Shown: one piece after another, positions 1-8,042 of the stretch
Position numbering within the stretch: position 1 is the first letter of the stretch
How the letters are laid out: each line of letters opens with the position of its first letter
Assembly: GCA_963705285.1 (NCBI GenBank)
Contig: OY970066.1
Span: 4,588,001 to 4,652,000 of the forward strand
DNA length: 64,000 nucleotides
Direction: 5' to 3'
DNA from: JACMLD01 sp963705285
Lineage (GTDB): Bacteria > Bacteroidota > Bacteroidia > Chitinophagales > Chitinophagaceae
Program-made: the position numbers and the translations under genes
Notes under the pieces: generated by a model
What the model saw: only the letters and a program-made list of their open reading frames with translations
Databases searched by the model: none
What the model was told of the DNA's origin: nothing

Positions 1-1
1 C

Positions 2-70
2 GCCGGAGAACCTGCCACAAAAAGCGGCCGGCAGGAATATCTTGAGAACATCATCAACCGGTTTATTTAA
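2..70 (+). CDS. 3' end of an unidentified protein (partial)
   Basis: Reading frame 2 is open from the window edge to a TAA at 68-70 and encodes 22 residues ending ENIINRFI. A strong intrinsic terminator follows 20 bp later, which fits a genuine gene end. The fragment is too short to identify the protein, and the rest lies outside the window. Confidence 0.5.
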   Translation, partial: AGEPATKSGRQEYLENIINRFI

Positions 71-90
71 TCGATATGGTTACAATAAAA

Positions 91-117
91 AAACCGCCTA
101 CCGGGCGGTTTTTTTTT
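91..117. terminator. Bidirectional intrinsic terminator
   Basis: CCGCC (94-98) pairs with GGCGG (104-108), with flanking A and T runs on both sides. It lies between the plus-strand gene ending at 70 and the minus-strand gene ending at 137, so it can serve both. Confidence 0.85.
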
Positions 118-136
118 ACTGTTTATAGGTTGGGTA

Positions 137-745
137 TTATTTTGATTTGCCACCAAACTGGTAGAAAATGCTGAACTGGCCAACATTGTTTTTTGCTTTG
201 CTGTCGCTGTTATCAGCATCCGTCTTTGCAATGTTGCTAAGCCCCAGGTTATAGCGGGCATCTATACCTACATTAAATGGAAAAATATAGCCCACGCCAA
301 AGGTGCCGGCAAAATCAGTAGAGTTATATAAACTTTTCGCATCTGCAGATATGCCCTGGCTTTTCATTTTTGCGCTCAGGAGAAAGCCAATTTGTGGGCC
401 AACCTCTGCAAAAAAGCCTGAAGGATCATTATACTTTAGCAGTACTGGCACATTGAGGTATGCAAGCTGGTTGGTTAGCTTGTCTGCCGAACTGTTCTGC
501 TGCGTCATTTTTGCACCCTGGATAGAAAACATGATCTCAGGTTGCAAACTAAGTTTGCTGGACAGCGGGATACCTGCCATGGCAGCCACATTTACACTGG
601 GATTAATTTTGAAAGAATAGTCATCGTCTTTGGGAGAAACATGAATGTTGGCAAGGTTTAAACCGGCTTTAGCACCAAACTTTACCTGTGCACCAGCAAT
701 AGAAGTTACAGATGCCATTACGGCCAGGAGAATTAGCTTTTTCAT
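137..745 (-). CDS. Outer-membrane beta-barrel protein (PorT-like)
   Basis: A 202-residue protein with an N-terminal signal peptide (MKKLILLAVMASVTSIAGAQ) followed by alternating polar/hydrophobic strands starting VKFGAKAGLNLANI and ending in an aromatic strand, FSIFYQF. This is typical of the small outer-membrane beta-barrel (PorT-like) proteins of Bacteroidota. The start was placed at 745 because the open frame continues 20 codons upstream but the signal peptide begins here, 30 bp downstream of a good promoter. No substrate or partner can be named. It appears to be a single-gene transcript ending at the terminator at 91-117. Confidence 0.75.
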   Translation of the reverse strand: MKKLILLAVMASVTSIAGAQVKFGAKAGLNLANIHVSPKDDDYSFKINPSVNVAAMAGIPLSSKLSLQPEIMFSIQGAKMTQQNSSADKLTNQLAYLNVPVLLKYNDPSGFFAEVGPQIGFLLSAKMKSQGISADAKSLYNSTDFAGTFGVGYIFPFNVGIDARYNLGLSNIAKTDADNSDSKAKNNVGQFSIFYQFGGKSK

Positions 746-775
746 TTTTAGGTTTTGGATTAATAAATAATGGGG

Positions 776-806
776 CAAAAATAACAGGCTGATTAAATTA
801 TGCAAG
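776..806 (-). promoter_or_regulatory. Bacteroidota-type promoter of the beta-barrel gene
   Basis: On the minus strand CTTG (803-806), a 19-bp spacer and TATTTTTG (776-783) match the TTTG-N19/21-TAnnTTTG consensus with one mismatch in the -33 box. Transcription would start about 25 nt before the ATG at 745. Confidence 0.65.
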
Positions 807-1031
807 TAAATTCAATATTTTTTTCTGCGATAATGCCTACACGTTTTTAGTTAACAATCTTGTTGCAATTTATTTTTTCTGCGTAAAGTGGTATCCGTTG
901 TATATCAACAAAGAAGATTTTCTAAACCATTTTTGTTGTGGTAAGTCGCTAGAAAAAATACGAAGTGGTAAATAGAAAATACAACAATCAATATCGTAAT
1001 AATGCAGACAATCCTATTTGCAGCAAGAGTA

Positions 1032-1116
1032 TTCAACCCTTGCTGGGTTGCTGTATGGGAGAGCAGCTTCCCCGGGCTGCGCCCGGGATTAAGCATATTC
1101 AAGCCCTGCGGGCTTG
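1032..1116. repeat. REP-like element with three stem-loops (copy 1)
   Basis: Three consecutive palindromes: CAACCC...GGGTTG (1034-1050), CCCGGGC-tgc-GCCCGGG (1071-1087) and AAGCCC-tgc-GGGCTT (1101-1115). A related copy with the same order of stems lies at 60084-60178. The open frame across it (905-1102, minus) looks non-coding. It sits in the 540-bp gap between the genes ending at 745 and 1288, in which no gene was recognised. Confidence 0.65.
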
Positions 1117-1191
1117 GTGATACACTACATTAAAAAAAAATCACCGGAACACAAACAAACCAATTGACATAACGAACTTAGCAGACCGTCA

Positions 1192-1300
1192 GAACGAACC
1201 AACGAACCAACGAACCAACGAACCAACAAACCAACGAACCAAAGAACTCAGGAACTCGGGAACTCAGGAACTCAAGAACTTCCGAACTCAAGAACTCTTC
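1192..1300. repeat. Short degenerate tandem array (gaaccaac / gaactcagg words)
   Basis: About six copies of an 8-bp word GAACCAAC are followed by about six copies of a word close to GAACTCAGG. The array runs past the stop codon of the minus-strand gene at 1288, so the last codons of that gene (KSS-stop) are built from the repeat word. Confidence 0.8.
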
Positions 1301-2838
1301 CTTTTTGCCAGGTACCGCTCTCTAATAATATCCTGCACGGCCACCTTGCGGATTTTGCTTTCCAGCCAGCTGATGATATCGAGGTAAGCAAACGCGCGGG
1401 TTTCAAACCGGTTGCGTTCATATTTTTTTACTATATCCAGCAATTGCTGAAAAGCAGGCGGCAGTTGTTTGGGGCTCAACCGGAATGAATTGCGCAGAAA
1501 CTTAAACATTTCTTCTTCCACCACGCTCAGGTTTTCCATCTTGGCCATGAACCGGTATACCGATTTGGTAAGGTATTCAAGCAATTCGTAATTGCGCAAT
1601 TCATAATGGGCAATTAAATGCAGCAGGCGGGCATAACACTGCAAATCGGTACGCAGGTCTACTTTCCAATTGATGATCTTATTGAGGTAGTCGATGGCTT
1701 TTTCGTTGTTGCCGCTGCCAAAATACAAACAGGCTATTTTATAATAGAAGACAAGTATGCGATGGCGGTCGAGGTAAATTTCATACTCGCGCAATTTTTC
1801 TGCAATACCGGGTACAATCTTTACGCCTTCAGTAAACGTGCCCTCAATAAAATGTTTGTTGATAAGAGCGGTACTGAAATACACAAAACATTGTATCTGG
1901 TTATTTTCATTCTGTACAACAATATCTGTATGCGAAAAATTTTCAAACTGGTTCAGCACTTCGTTGAACTTATCATAATTCTGCAAATCAAAATGTGCGC
2001 CCAGTAAGTTGTGCAGCCCTTTTATGTAATGCGATGTTTCTATGTCTACCATAAAAGGATAGTCTGTAAACAGGTCTACCCATTTTTGTGTGTAGCGGTA
2101 GTACATCAAAAAATCCTGCCGTATAAATCCGTACCACGAATAACTCTGGTACAGGTAAAGTTTCTCATAAAAGCCGTGGGGCGATTTGGCATGCGTGGGG
2201 TAGTGGTCGTCAAAAAATTTCTGAACCGCTGCTTCATCGTTCTTATTACGGGCATGCCCGTTTTTAATGTACCAGCTGTAAAGCAGCAGCGAGAGATTGG
2301 ATAGCTTGCTTATCTGCATCAGCCTGTCTGTTACTTCATCGGCCTCGGCAGTCAGGCGTTCGGCCCTGTCTTGCATACTGCGGGTAATATGCAACGCTTC
2401 AATCTTTTTTTCAAGAAATACCACCTGCTGCAGGTAGGTAAACTGGTGGTTATCGCGCGCCAGCTCCTTCATACGGTCAAGCACCTTCAGGCTCTGCAGG
2501 TAAAGGCCCTTGTTGTAAAGTATACGGGCATAATCCATCTGCTCATGCAGCTGAATATCAATGTTATCTTCATGCTTTATCAGGCGGAGGCTGGCCAGTA
2601 TCTGCCTGTACAAGTGGGCTTTGCTGTTGGAGAGTTGCTGCTTCTTAATACTGGGGTTCTTTTTAAGCAGCAGCTCCTCATCGTAAGTGTCCATTTTATC
2701 AATGGCATCAAACAATTGCACCACTTTCAGGTCTTCACCGCCGGTATTACGGTTCACATATAGTTTAAAATTGCGCTTTTCGCTCTTTTCCAGCGATTTA
2801 ACAAGTTGAAACAGGGCATCTGTTGATCTGTTGGGCAT
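1288..2838 (-). CDS. Conserved hypothetical protein, helical-repeat rich
   Basis: A 516-residue protein starting MPNRSTDALFQLVKSL. It is predicted to be almost entirely helical, with helix pairs of TPR-like spacing (for example YNKGLYLQSLKVLDRMKELA and FGSGNNEKAIDYLNKI). No signal peptide or membrane segment is visible, so it is probably cytoplasmic. I recognise the type as a hypothetical protein common in Bacteroidota but no function can be assigned. The start at 2838 was preferred over an ATG six codons upstream because MPNRST begins the structured part. The C-terminus runs into the tandem array at 1192-1300, so its last residues may be repeat-derived. Confidence 0.7.
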   Translation of the reverse strand: MPNRSTDALFQLVKSLEKSEKRNFKLYVNRNTGGEDLKVVQLFDAIDKMDTYDEELLLKKNPSIKKQQLSNSKAHLYRQILASLRLIKHEDNIDIQLHEQMDYARILYNKGLYLQSLKVLDRMKELARDNHQFTYLQQVVFLEKKIEALHITRSMQDRAERLTAEADEVTDRLMQISKLSNLSLLLYSWYIKNGHARNKNDEAAVQKFFDDHYPTHAKSPHGFYEKLYLYQSYSWYGFIRQDFLMYYRYTQKWVDLFTDYPFMVDIETSHYIKGLHNLLGAHFDLQNYDKFNEVLNQFENFSHTDIVVQNENNQIQCFVYFSTALINKHFIEGTFTEGVKIVPGIAEKLREYEIYLDRHRILVFYYKIACLYFGSGNNEKAIDYLNKIINWKVDLRTDLQCYARLLHLIAHYELRNYELLEYLTKSVYRFMAKMENLSVVEEEMFKFLRNSFRLSPKQLPPAFQQLLDIVKKYERNRFETRAFAYLDIISWLESKIRKVAVQDIIRERYLAKRKSS

Positions 2839-2926
2839 CGTAATAAATAATAGCAAAAGCCTTGACTGGCTTGGGTTTCAGTGAAAATTGGCCTATTTAC
2901 ACAGTGTAAAATGGCGGTAATTTAGG

Positions 2927-2958
2927 TTTCCGGGTCAAATTTAGCTGCCCTACTTTTA
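2927..2958 (+). promoter_or_regulatory. Candidate promoter of the leu genes
   Basis: TTTC (2927-2930), a 20-bp spacer and TACTTTTA (2951-2958) match TTTG / TAnnTTTG with one mismatch in each box. It would give a leader RNA of about 80 nt before leuA. Confidence 0.4.
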
Positions 2959-3023
2959 GGGGCAGGCTGGTTAGTTAAGTAAATATAGCAAGCAACACGA
3001 AATTAAACAGCCTGCGCTTTTTT
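2945..3023 (+). promoter_or_regulatory. Competing stem-loops in the leuA upstream region
   Basis: CTGCCC (2945-2950) can pair with GGGCAG (2960-2965), or CAGGCTG (2963-2969) can pair with CAGCCTG (3008-3014), which is followed by CGC and six T. The two pairings share 2963-2965 and so exclude each other. The second has the form of a long-looped terminator 20 bp before the leuA ATG. No leader peptide is visible here, so the regulatory meaning is unproven. Confidence 0.3.
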
Positions 3024-3043
3024 ACCTCATCCAACAATTTTTT

Positions 3044-4213
3044 ATGGCGGACAACAAAGTTTTCATTTTTGATACCACACTCCGCGATGGCGAGCAGGTA
3101 CCAGGTTGTAAGCTTAACACCAAAGAGAAAATTGAGCTGGCCCTGGAACTGGAGCAACTGGGCGTAGACATTATTGAAGCGGGTTTCCCCATATCCAGCC
3201 CCGGCGATTTTGAGTCGGTAAGCCAGATTTCCAAAATCATTCAACATGCAACGGTATGTGGACTGAGCCGCGCGGTGGAAAAAGACATAGAATCCGCTGC
3301 GGCTGCGCTGAAACACGCCAAACGCCCCCGCATCCATACCGGAATTGGTACCTCAGATTTTCATATAAAATCAAAATTCAACGCCACCCGTGAAGAGATA
3401 CTGGCCAGGGCCATCCAGGCAGTGAAATGGGCAAAGAATTTTGTAGACGATGTAGAATTTTATGCTGAAGACGCCGGCAGAACCGACAACGATTACCTGG
3501 CAAGGGTAGTGGAAGCGGTGATTGCAGCCGGTGCAACCACGGTAAATATTCCGGATACAACCGGCTATTGCCTGCCTAACCAATACGGGGAAAAAATAGC
3601 GTGGCTTGTCAATCATGTTCCAAACATTGACAAGGCTGTTATTTCCTGCCACTGCCACAACGATTTGGGGTTGGCCACGGCCAACTCCATTGCAGGGGTC
3701 ATGAGTGGCGCGCGCCAGATTGAGTGCACCATTAACGGACTGGGCGAAAGAGCCGGCAACACCTCGCTGGAAGAAGTGGTGATGGTGCTCAAGCAACACA
3801 AACAACTGGGCTTATACACAGATATCAATGCAAAAAAACTGAACCCCATCAGCCGCCTGGTCGCAGATACCATGCGCACATCGGTTCAGGTTAACAAAGC
3901 CATTGTGGGCGCCAATGCATTCTCACATTCATCGGGTATCCATCAGGATGGGTTTCTTAAAGATTCCCTTACCTACGAGATTATCAACCCCGAAGAAGTG
4001 GGCGCAGATGGCAGCAAGATTGTACTAACGGCAAGGAGCGGACGCAGTGCGCTGGCCCACCGTTTCCATAAATTGGGCTATGAATACAGCAGGAATGATA
4101 TTGATGTATTGTACCAGCGTTTTTTGCAGGTGGCAGATACAAAGAAAGAGATTGATGAAGACGACCTGCACCAACTGGCTAAAGGATATGTGATGCAGCC
4201 GGTTACAGCTTAG
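3044..4213 (+). CDS. leuA: 2-isopropylmalate synthase, short form
   Basis: Condenses acetyl-CoA with 2-oxoisovalerate, the first committed step of leucine synthesis. The TIM-barrel catalytic domain is complete: FDTTLRDGEQ at residues 9-18, metal ligands in SCHCHND (His203, His205) and NGLGERAGN near 231-239. At 389 residues the protein lacks most of the C-terminal LeuA dimer/allosteric domain of the roughly 520-residue enzymes, so leucine feedback is expected to be weak or absent; this is inference from length. Homocitrate and citramalate synthases are related, but leuCDB immediately downstream supports LeuA. First gene of the leu block. Confidence 0.92.
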   Translation: MADNKVFIFDTTLRDGEQVPGCKLNTKEKIELALELEQLGVDIIEAGFPISSPGDFESVSQISKIIQHATVCGLSRAVEKDIESAAAALKHAKRPRIHTGIGTSDFHIKSKFNATREEILARAIQAVKWAKNFVDDVEFYAEDAGRTDNDYLARVVEAVIAAGATTVNIPDTTGYCLPNQYGEKIAWLVNHVPNIDKAVISCHCHNDLGLATANSIAGVMSGARQIECTINGLGERAGNTSLEEVVMVLKQHKQLGLYTDINAKKLNPISRLVADTMRTSVQVNKAIVGANAFSHSSGIHQDGFLKDSLTYEIINPEEVGADGSKIVLTARSGRSALAHRFHKLGYEYSRNDIDVLYQRFLQVADTKKEIDEDDLHQLAKGYVMQPVTA

Positions 4214-4403
4214 TGATTTTCTCATGACTTATAGTTTTGGTAGGCGTGGCGCTTCTGCGCCATGCATTTTTTACCCCCTAACCCCCTAAAGAAGAGAAGT
4301 TGACACGAAGGGTTGACACCGGATCATTTACAACGCAAAGAGGAGACAGGTAGTAAGTAACACTTGAGGGATAATGGGGCTTAGTTGAAAAAAGAAATTC
4401 AAT

Positions 4404-5852
4404 ATGAACATTCAAAACAATAGTAATCCAATTCATCACACCGCTGTAGGGGCCGGTAGCTCCCTTTTTGAAAAAATCTGGCACCGGCACGTGGTAAAGA
4501 CCATTGAAGGCGGCCCTGCTGTTTTGTATATCGACAAACACCTGATACACGAAGTAACCAGCCCCCAGGCATTTGCGGGCTTAAACAAAAGAGGTATCAA
4601 AGTACTGCGCCCCAAACAGGTGGTGGCAACTGCAGATCACAATGTACCTACCATCAACCAGCACCTGCCTATTAAAGAAGAATTATCGAGGTTACAGGTG
4701 GAGGCATTGAAAAAGAATTGTGAAGAACACGGCATCGAATTATATGGCCTTGGACACCCATTCCAGGGCATTGTACATGTGATAGGGCCAGAACTGGGCA
4801 TAACCCAACCGGGTATGACCATTGTTTGTGGCGATAGCCATACCTCTACCCACGGCGCATTTGGCAGCATTGCCTTTGGTATTGGTACCAGCGAAGTGGA
4901 AATGGTAATGGCTACCCAATGCCTCATGCAAAGCAAACCAAAACTGATGCGCATTAGCGTAGAAGGACAGCTTAACAAAGGCGTGGTAAGCAAAGACATT
5001 GTGTTGTATATTCTGGCACAGATTTCAGCCAGCGGCGCTACCGGTTATGCCGTAGAGTTTGCCGGATCTGCCATACGCTCGCTGTCAATGGAAGCACGGA
5101 TGACCATCTGCAATATGAGTATTGAAATGGGTGCCCGCTGCGGTATGATTGCACCAGATGAAACCACTTTCAGTTATATGAAAGGCAGGACGTTTGCCCC
5201 GCAGAGTGCCGACTGGGATACAAAATTGGCGTACTGGAAAACACTGTACAGCGATAAGGATGCGGTGTTTGACAAAGAAGTATTGATAAAGGCAGAAGAT
5301 ATTGAGCCGATGATCACTTACGGAACCAATCCTGGGATGGGCATTGGCGTTAGCGGTCATGTACCTGCGCTTAACGAGATTGAAGACCAGGAGAAACCTT
5401 CGTTTGAAAAATCGCTTGCCTATATGGGCCTACAACCCGGTGCAGATATAAAGGGAAAAAAAGTGGATTACGTTTTTATAGGCAGCTGCACCAATTCAAG
5501 GATTGAAGACCTGAGAATGGTGGCCTCTTTTGTAAAAGGCAAACACAAAGCAGATAATGTAGAAGTATGGGTGGTGCCCGGTAGCAAACAGGTAGAAAAG
5601 CAGGCAATAGAAGAGGGCATCGACAAAGTATTTGAAGCAGCCGGTTTTATGCTTCGCCAACCCGGATGCAGCGCCTGCCTGGGTATGAACGAAGATAAAA
5701 TACCAGCCGGCAAATATTGCATCTCTACCAGCAACCGCAATTTTGAAGGAAGGCAGGGGCCCAATGCCAGAACCTTTTTAGCCAGCCCGTTAACAGCAGC
5801 ACTGGCAGCAATAACCGGTGTGGTGGGCGATGTGAGAGAGCATTATAATTGA
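4404..5852 (+). CDS. leuC: 3-isopropylmalate dehydratase large subunit
   Basis: Aconitase-family subunit carrying the 4Fe-4S cluster; with LeuD it isomerises 2-isopropylmalate to 3-isopropylmalate. The three cluster cysteines are visible as GSCTNSR (Cys362) and GCSAC (Cys422, Cys425); VCGDSHTSTHGAFG near 141-154 is the family active-site segment. Length (482) is normal apart from about 18 extra N-terminal residues before LFEKIW. It follows leuA after 190 bp, a gap that holds C-rich CCCCCTAACCCCC sequence and no gene. Confidence 0.95.
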   Translation: MNIQNNSNPIHHTAVGAGSSLFEKIWHRHVVKTIEGGPAVLYIDKHLIHEVTSPQAFAGLNKRGIKVLRPKQVVATADHNVPTINQHLPIKEELSRLQVEALKKNCEEHGIELYGLGHPFQGIVHVIGPELGITQPGMTIVCGDSHTSTHGAFGSIAFGIGTSEVEMVMATQCLMQSKPKLMRISVEGQLNKGVVSKDIVLYILAQISASGATGYAVEFAGSAIRSLSMEARMTICNMSIEMGARCGMIAPDETTFSYMKGRTFAPQSADWDTKLAYWKTLYSDKDAVFDKEVLIKAEDIEPMITYGTNPGMGIGVSGHVPALNEIEDQEKPSFEKSLAYMGLQPGADIKGKKVDYVFIGSCTNSRIEDLRMVASFVKGKHKADNVEVWVVPGSKQVEKQAIEEGIDKVFEAAGFMLRQPGCSACLGMNEDKIPAGKYCISTSNRNFEGRQGPNARTFLASPLTAALAAITGVVGDVREHYN

Positions 5853-5920
5853 CGTGAAGCGTGAGACGTGAGGCGTGAAACCCTGACGATTGACAACTGA
5901 CGCCTGACGATTTAAACGAT
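5846..5920. repeat. Degenerate repeat array between leuC and leuD
   Basis: Words GACGTGAAGCGTGAGACGTGAG lie in the first half and CTGACGATTGACAACTGACGC words in the second half, roughly the reverse complement of the first (CGTGAGGCGTG against CGTCAGGCGTC). The array begins at the leuC stop codon. Confidence 0.55.
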
Positions 5921-5924
5921 AACA

Positions 5925-6521
5925 ATGAGCAAGAGCATCAACATAATTAATTCATCTGCGGTTCCGCTGAATATTGAAAATGTGGATACCGACCAGATCA
6001 TACCTGCGCGTTTTTTAAAAGCGACCAGCAGGGATGGTTTCGGAAAAAATTTATTCCGCGACTGGCGTTATGAAAACAATGATGAAGCCCAGCCGAAAAA
6101 GGATTTTCCGTTGAATGATCCAAAATACAAAGGCAGGATCCTGGTGGCAGCAAAAAACTTTGGTTGCGGTTCCAGCCGCGAGCACGCTGCCTGGGCTATC
6201 AAAGATGCCGGTTTTGATGTGGTGGTAAGCAGCTTCTTTGCAGACATCTTCAAAAACAATTCGCTCAACAATTTTTTGCTGCCTGTTACGGTAAGCGAAG
6301 CGTTTCTGAAACAAATATTTGATGCCATTGAAAAAGACCCGGCTGCGCAGCTGCAGGTAAACCTGGAACAACAAACCATCACCATTCCATCTACCGGCGC
6401 AAAGGAAACATTTGAAATCAACAATTATAAAAAAACATGTTTGCTCAACGGGTATGATGATATTGACTACCTGCTGAGCATGAAAGACGAGATCAACCAG
6501 TTTGAACAACAAAACGCATAA
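5925..6521 (+). CDS. leuD: 3-isopropylmalate dehydratase small subunit
   Basis: The swivelling domain that completes the LeuCD isomerase. Family landmarks are NVDTDQIIPARFL near residues 19-31 and KNFGCGSSREHAAWAI near 82-97, the substrate-binding loop, then FADIFKNNSLNNFLLPV. Length 198 is normal. It lies 72 bp after leuC and 21 bp before leuB, consistent with one transcript. Confidence 0.95.
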   Translation: MSKSINIINSSAVPLNIENVDTDQIIPARFLKATSRDGFGKNLFRDWRYENNDEAQPKKDFPLNDPKYKGRILVAAKNFGCGSSREHAAWAIKDAGFDVVVSSFFADIFKNNSLNNFLLPVTVSEAFLKQIFDAIEKDPAAQLQVNLEQQTITIPSTGAKETFEINNYKKTCLLNGYDDIDYLLSMKDEINQFEQQNA

Positions 6522-6542
6522 TCCAACCCACCTTAAACAATT

Positions 6543-7658
6543 ATGAAAAAAAATATTGCAGTCATTAACGGAGATGGTATTGGACCGGAAGTTACCAGGC
6601 AATCCATTGCCGTGCTGGATGCCGTTGCCGAAAAGTTTGGTCATGAATTCAATTACCGCCATTGCCTGATGGGCGCTGTAGCCATTGATGCAACCGGCAA
6701 TCCTTTGCCCGACGAAACCATTGAAATCTGCCTGGAAAGTGATGCCATTTTGTTTGGCGCCATCGGCCATCCCAAATACGACAATGACCCTTCCGCTAAA
6801 GTTCGCCCCGAACAAGGCCTCCTGAAACTGCGCAAATCATTACAGTTATTCGCCAATATACGCCCTATCACTACTTATACGGCATTGCACCATTTATCGC
6901 CGCTAAAAAGCAAACAACTGGAAGCGGTTGATTTTGTTATTTTTCGCGAGCTGACAGGCGGTATCTATTTTGGAAAAAAAGAAACCAACGATGACCAGTC
7001 GTGGGCCATTGACGAATGCACGTATACCAAAAATGAAATTGAACGCGTAGCGCACCTCGCCTTCAAGTTTGCGCAGCAGCGAAGAAATAAATTAACCTTG
7101 GTTGATAAAGCCAATGTGCTGGAAACATCGCGCCTGTGGCGCAAAGTGGTACAGGATATTGCCCCGCAGTATGCTGATGTAAAGGTTGATTTTTTATTTG
7201 TGGACAATGCTGCCATGCAAATCATCCTGAACCCAAAACAGTTTGATGTAATACTTACAGAAAATATGTTTGGCGATATCATCAGCGATGAAGCCAGTGT
7301 AATTACCGGTTCGCTGGGTTTGTTGCCGTCTGCATCTGTGGGCAATTCAGTAGCGCTGTTTGAACCTATTCATGGTTCTTACCCGCAGGCAGCCGGAAAA
7401 GACATCGCCAATCCGCTGGGGTCTATATTATCTGCCGCCATGATGCTGGATCACTTTGGCTTGCAGAACGAAGCCAGCCTGGTGCGTGAAGCCGTAGACT
7501 GGACACTGATGAACGGTTTTGTTACAAAAGATATTGATCCTGCCAATTTTTATTTTACTACTACTATTGGTGAATTGATCAGCGATTATGTAGCAGACCG
7601 CATACCCGATAAAGTGAATAAAGGAAATATTGAATTGAGGAAATCGACCATCATTTGA
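6543..7658 (+). CDS. leuB: 3-isopropylmalate dehydrogenase
   Basis: NAD-dependent oxidative decarboxylation of 3-isopropylmalate to 2-oxoisocaproate. The N-terminus AVINGDGIGPEVT, the substrate-binding RKSLQLFANIRP region, the metal-binding NMFGDIISDEAS segment and GSLGLLPSAS are all present. The length (371) is normal. The neighbours leuACD distinguish it from isocitrate or tartrate dehydrogenases. The stop codon leads straight into a GTGTTGAG-type array. Confidence 0.95.
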   Translation: MKKNIAVINGDGIGPEVTRQSIAVLDAVAEKFGHEFNYRHCLMGAVAIDATGNPLPDETIEICLESDAILFGAIGHPKYDNDPSAKVRPEQGLLKLRKSLQLFANIRPITTYTALHHLSPLKSKQLEAVDFVIFRELTGGIYFGKKETNDDQSWAIDECTYTKNEIERVAHLAFKFAQQRRNKLTLVDKANVLETSRLWRKVVQDIAPQYADVKVDFLFVDNAAMQIILNPKQFDVILTENMFGDIISDEASVITGSLGLLPSASVGNSVALFEPIHGSYPQAAGKDIANPLGSILSAAMMLDHFGLQNEASLVREAVDWTLMNGFVTKDIDPANFYFTTTIGELISDYVADRIPDKVNKGNIELRKSTII

Positions 7659-7822
7659 TTGTGTTGAGTGTTTTGTGTTGTGTATTGTGTATTGTGTGTT
7701 GAGTGTTGTGTGTTAAGTGTTGAGTTACTGAGGTAACAACAAGGCCATATTAACAACTTAAGTTGTATAGGGAGAAGACTGGTAGCCGGTACTTATAACT
7801 TACTACTTACAACTTAACACTT
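7655..7822. repeat. Degenerate GTGTTGAG array and inverted partner upstream of ilv
   Basis: Words TGTGTTGAGTG/TGTGTATTG fill 7662-7735. A second segment at 7790-7822 (ACTTACAACTTAACACTT) is the reverse complement of the same vocabulary. Between them lies a perfect 14-bp palindrome ACAACTTAAGTTGT (7753-7766). No gene is visible in 7659-7884. Confidence 0.55.
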
Positions 7823-7835
7823 CTAAAAAAAGTTC

Positions 7836-7867
7836 TTTGTTTATTTGAAAGTGCGGGTGTACCTTTA
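7836..7867 (+). promoter_or_regulatory. Promoter of the ilv leader
   Basis: TTTG (7836-7839), a 20-bp spacer and TACCTTTA (7860-7867) match the Bacteroidota consensus TTTG-N19/21-TAnnTTTG in 11 of 12 positions. Initiation would fall about 10 nt before the leader ATG at 7885. Confidence 0.7.
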
Positions 7868-7884
7868 CAGTACACTCAGTCTTT

Positions 7885-7989
7885 ATGATAGCACGCAGTT
7901 TATATAATGTTACAGGAATCGCCACACTGTTGGTGATTGTGGTAGTCATTATTATTCCTGCACTGCATGGAGGAGGAGCCAACGTATAA
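7885..7989 (+). CDS. ilvL: ilv operon leader peptide
   Basis: A 34-residue open frame (ATG 7885, TAA 7987-7989), not a usual gene-finder call. Sixteen of 34 residues are Ile, Val or Leu, crowded into residues 12-24 (IATLLVIVVVIII) and followed by Pro. E. coli IlvL has the closely similar VVISVVVIIIPP block, also followed by a small Gly/Ala-rich tail. It begins just after a good promoter and ends 24 nt before an intrinsic terminator. The role inferred is sensing: shortage of charged Ile, Val or Leu tRNAs would stall the ribosome on residues 15-24. The gene symbol is by analogy. Confidence 0.85.
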   Translation: MIARSLYNVTGIATLLVIVVVIIIPALHGGGANV

Positions 7990-8025
7990 AACGAAATCGT
8001 AACAATACAACGCAACCCGCCTCCA
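7968..8025 (+). promoter_or_regulatory. ilv attenuator: antiterminator pairing
   Basis: TGGAGGAGG (7968-7976, the three Gly codons of the leader) can pair with CCGCCTCCA (8017-8025), eight of nine positions. The right arm is also the left side of the terminator stem, so the two structures exclude each other. A ribosome stalled on Ile22-24 (7948-7956) would leave 7968-7976 free; one at the stop codon would cover it. This is read from the sequence by hand, not folded. Confidence 0.7.
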
Positions 8026-8042
8026 GAAAGGCGGGTTTTTTT
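8014..8042 (+). terminator. ilv attenuator terminator
   Basis: AACCCGCCT (8014-8022) pairs perfectly with AGGCGGGTT (8029-8037) around a 6-nt loop and runs into seven T (8036-8042). It stands between the leader peptide and ilvE, with no gene in between for it to terminate. Confidence 0.88.

Noticed and set aside
905..1102. 65-codon minus-strand frame
   Set aside because: It lies over a REP-like element and has no recognisable family.
1192..1300. Possible CRISPR array
   Set aside because: Units are only 8-9 bp with no spacers and no cas genes.
2860..3043. Leucine leader peptide or T-box before leuA
   Set aside because: No ATG frame with Leu codons and no T-box sequence were found; only two competing stems remain.
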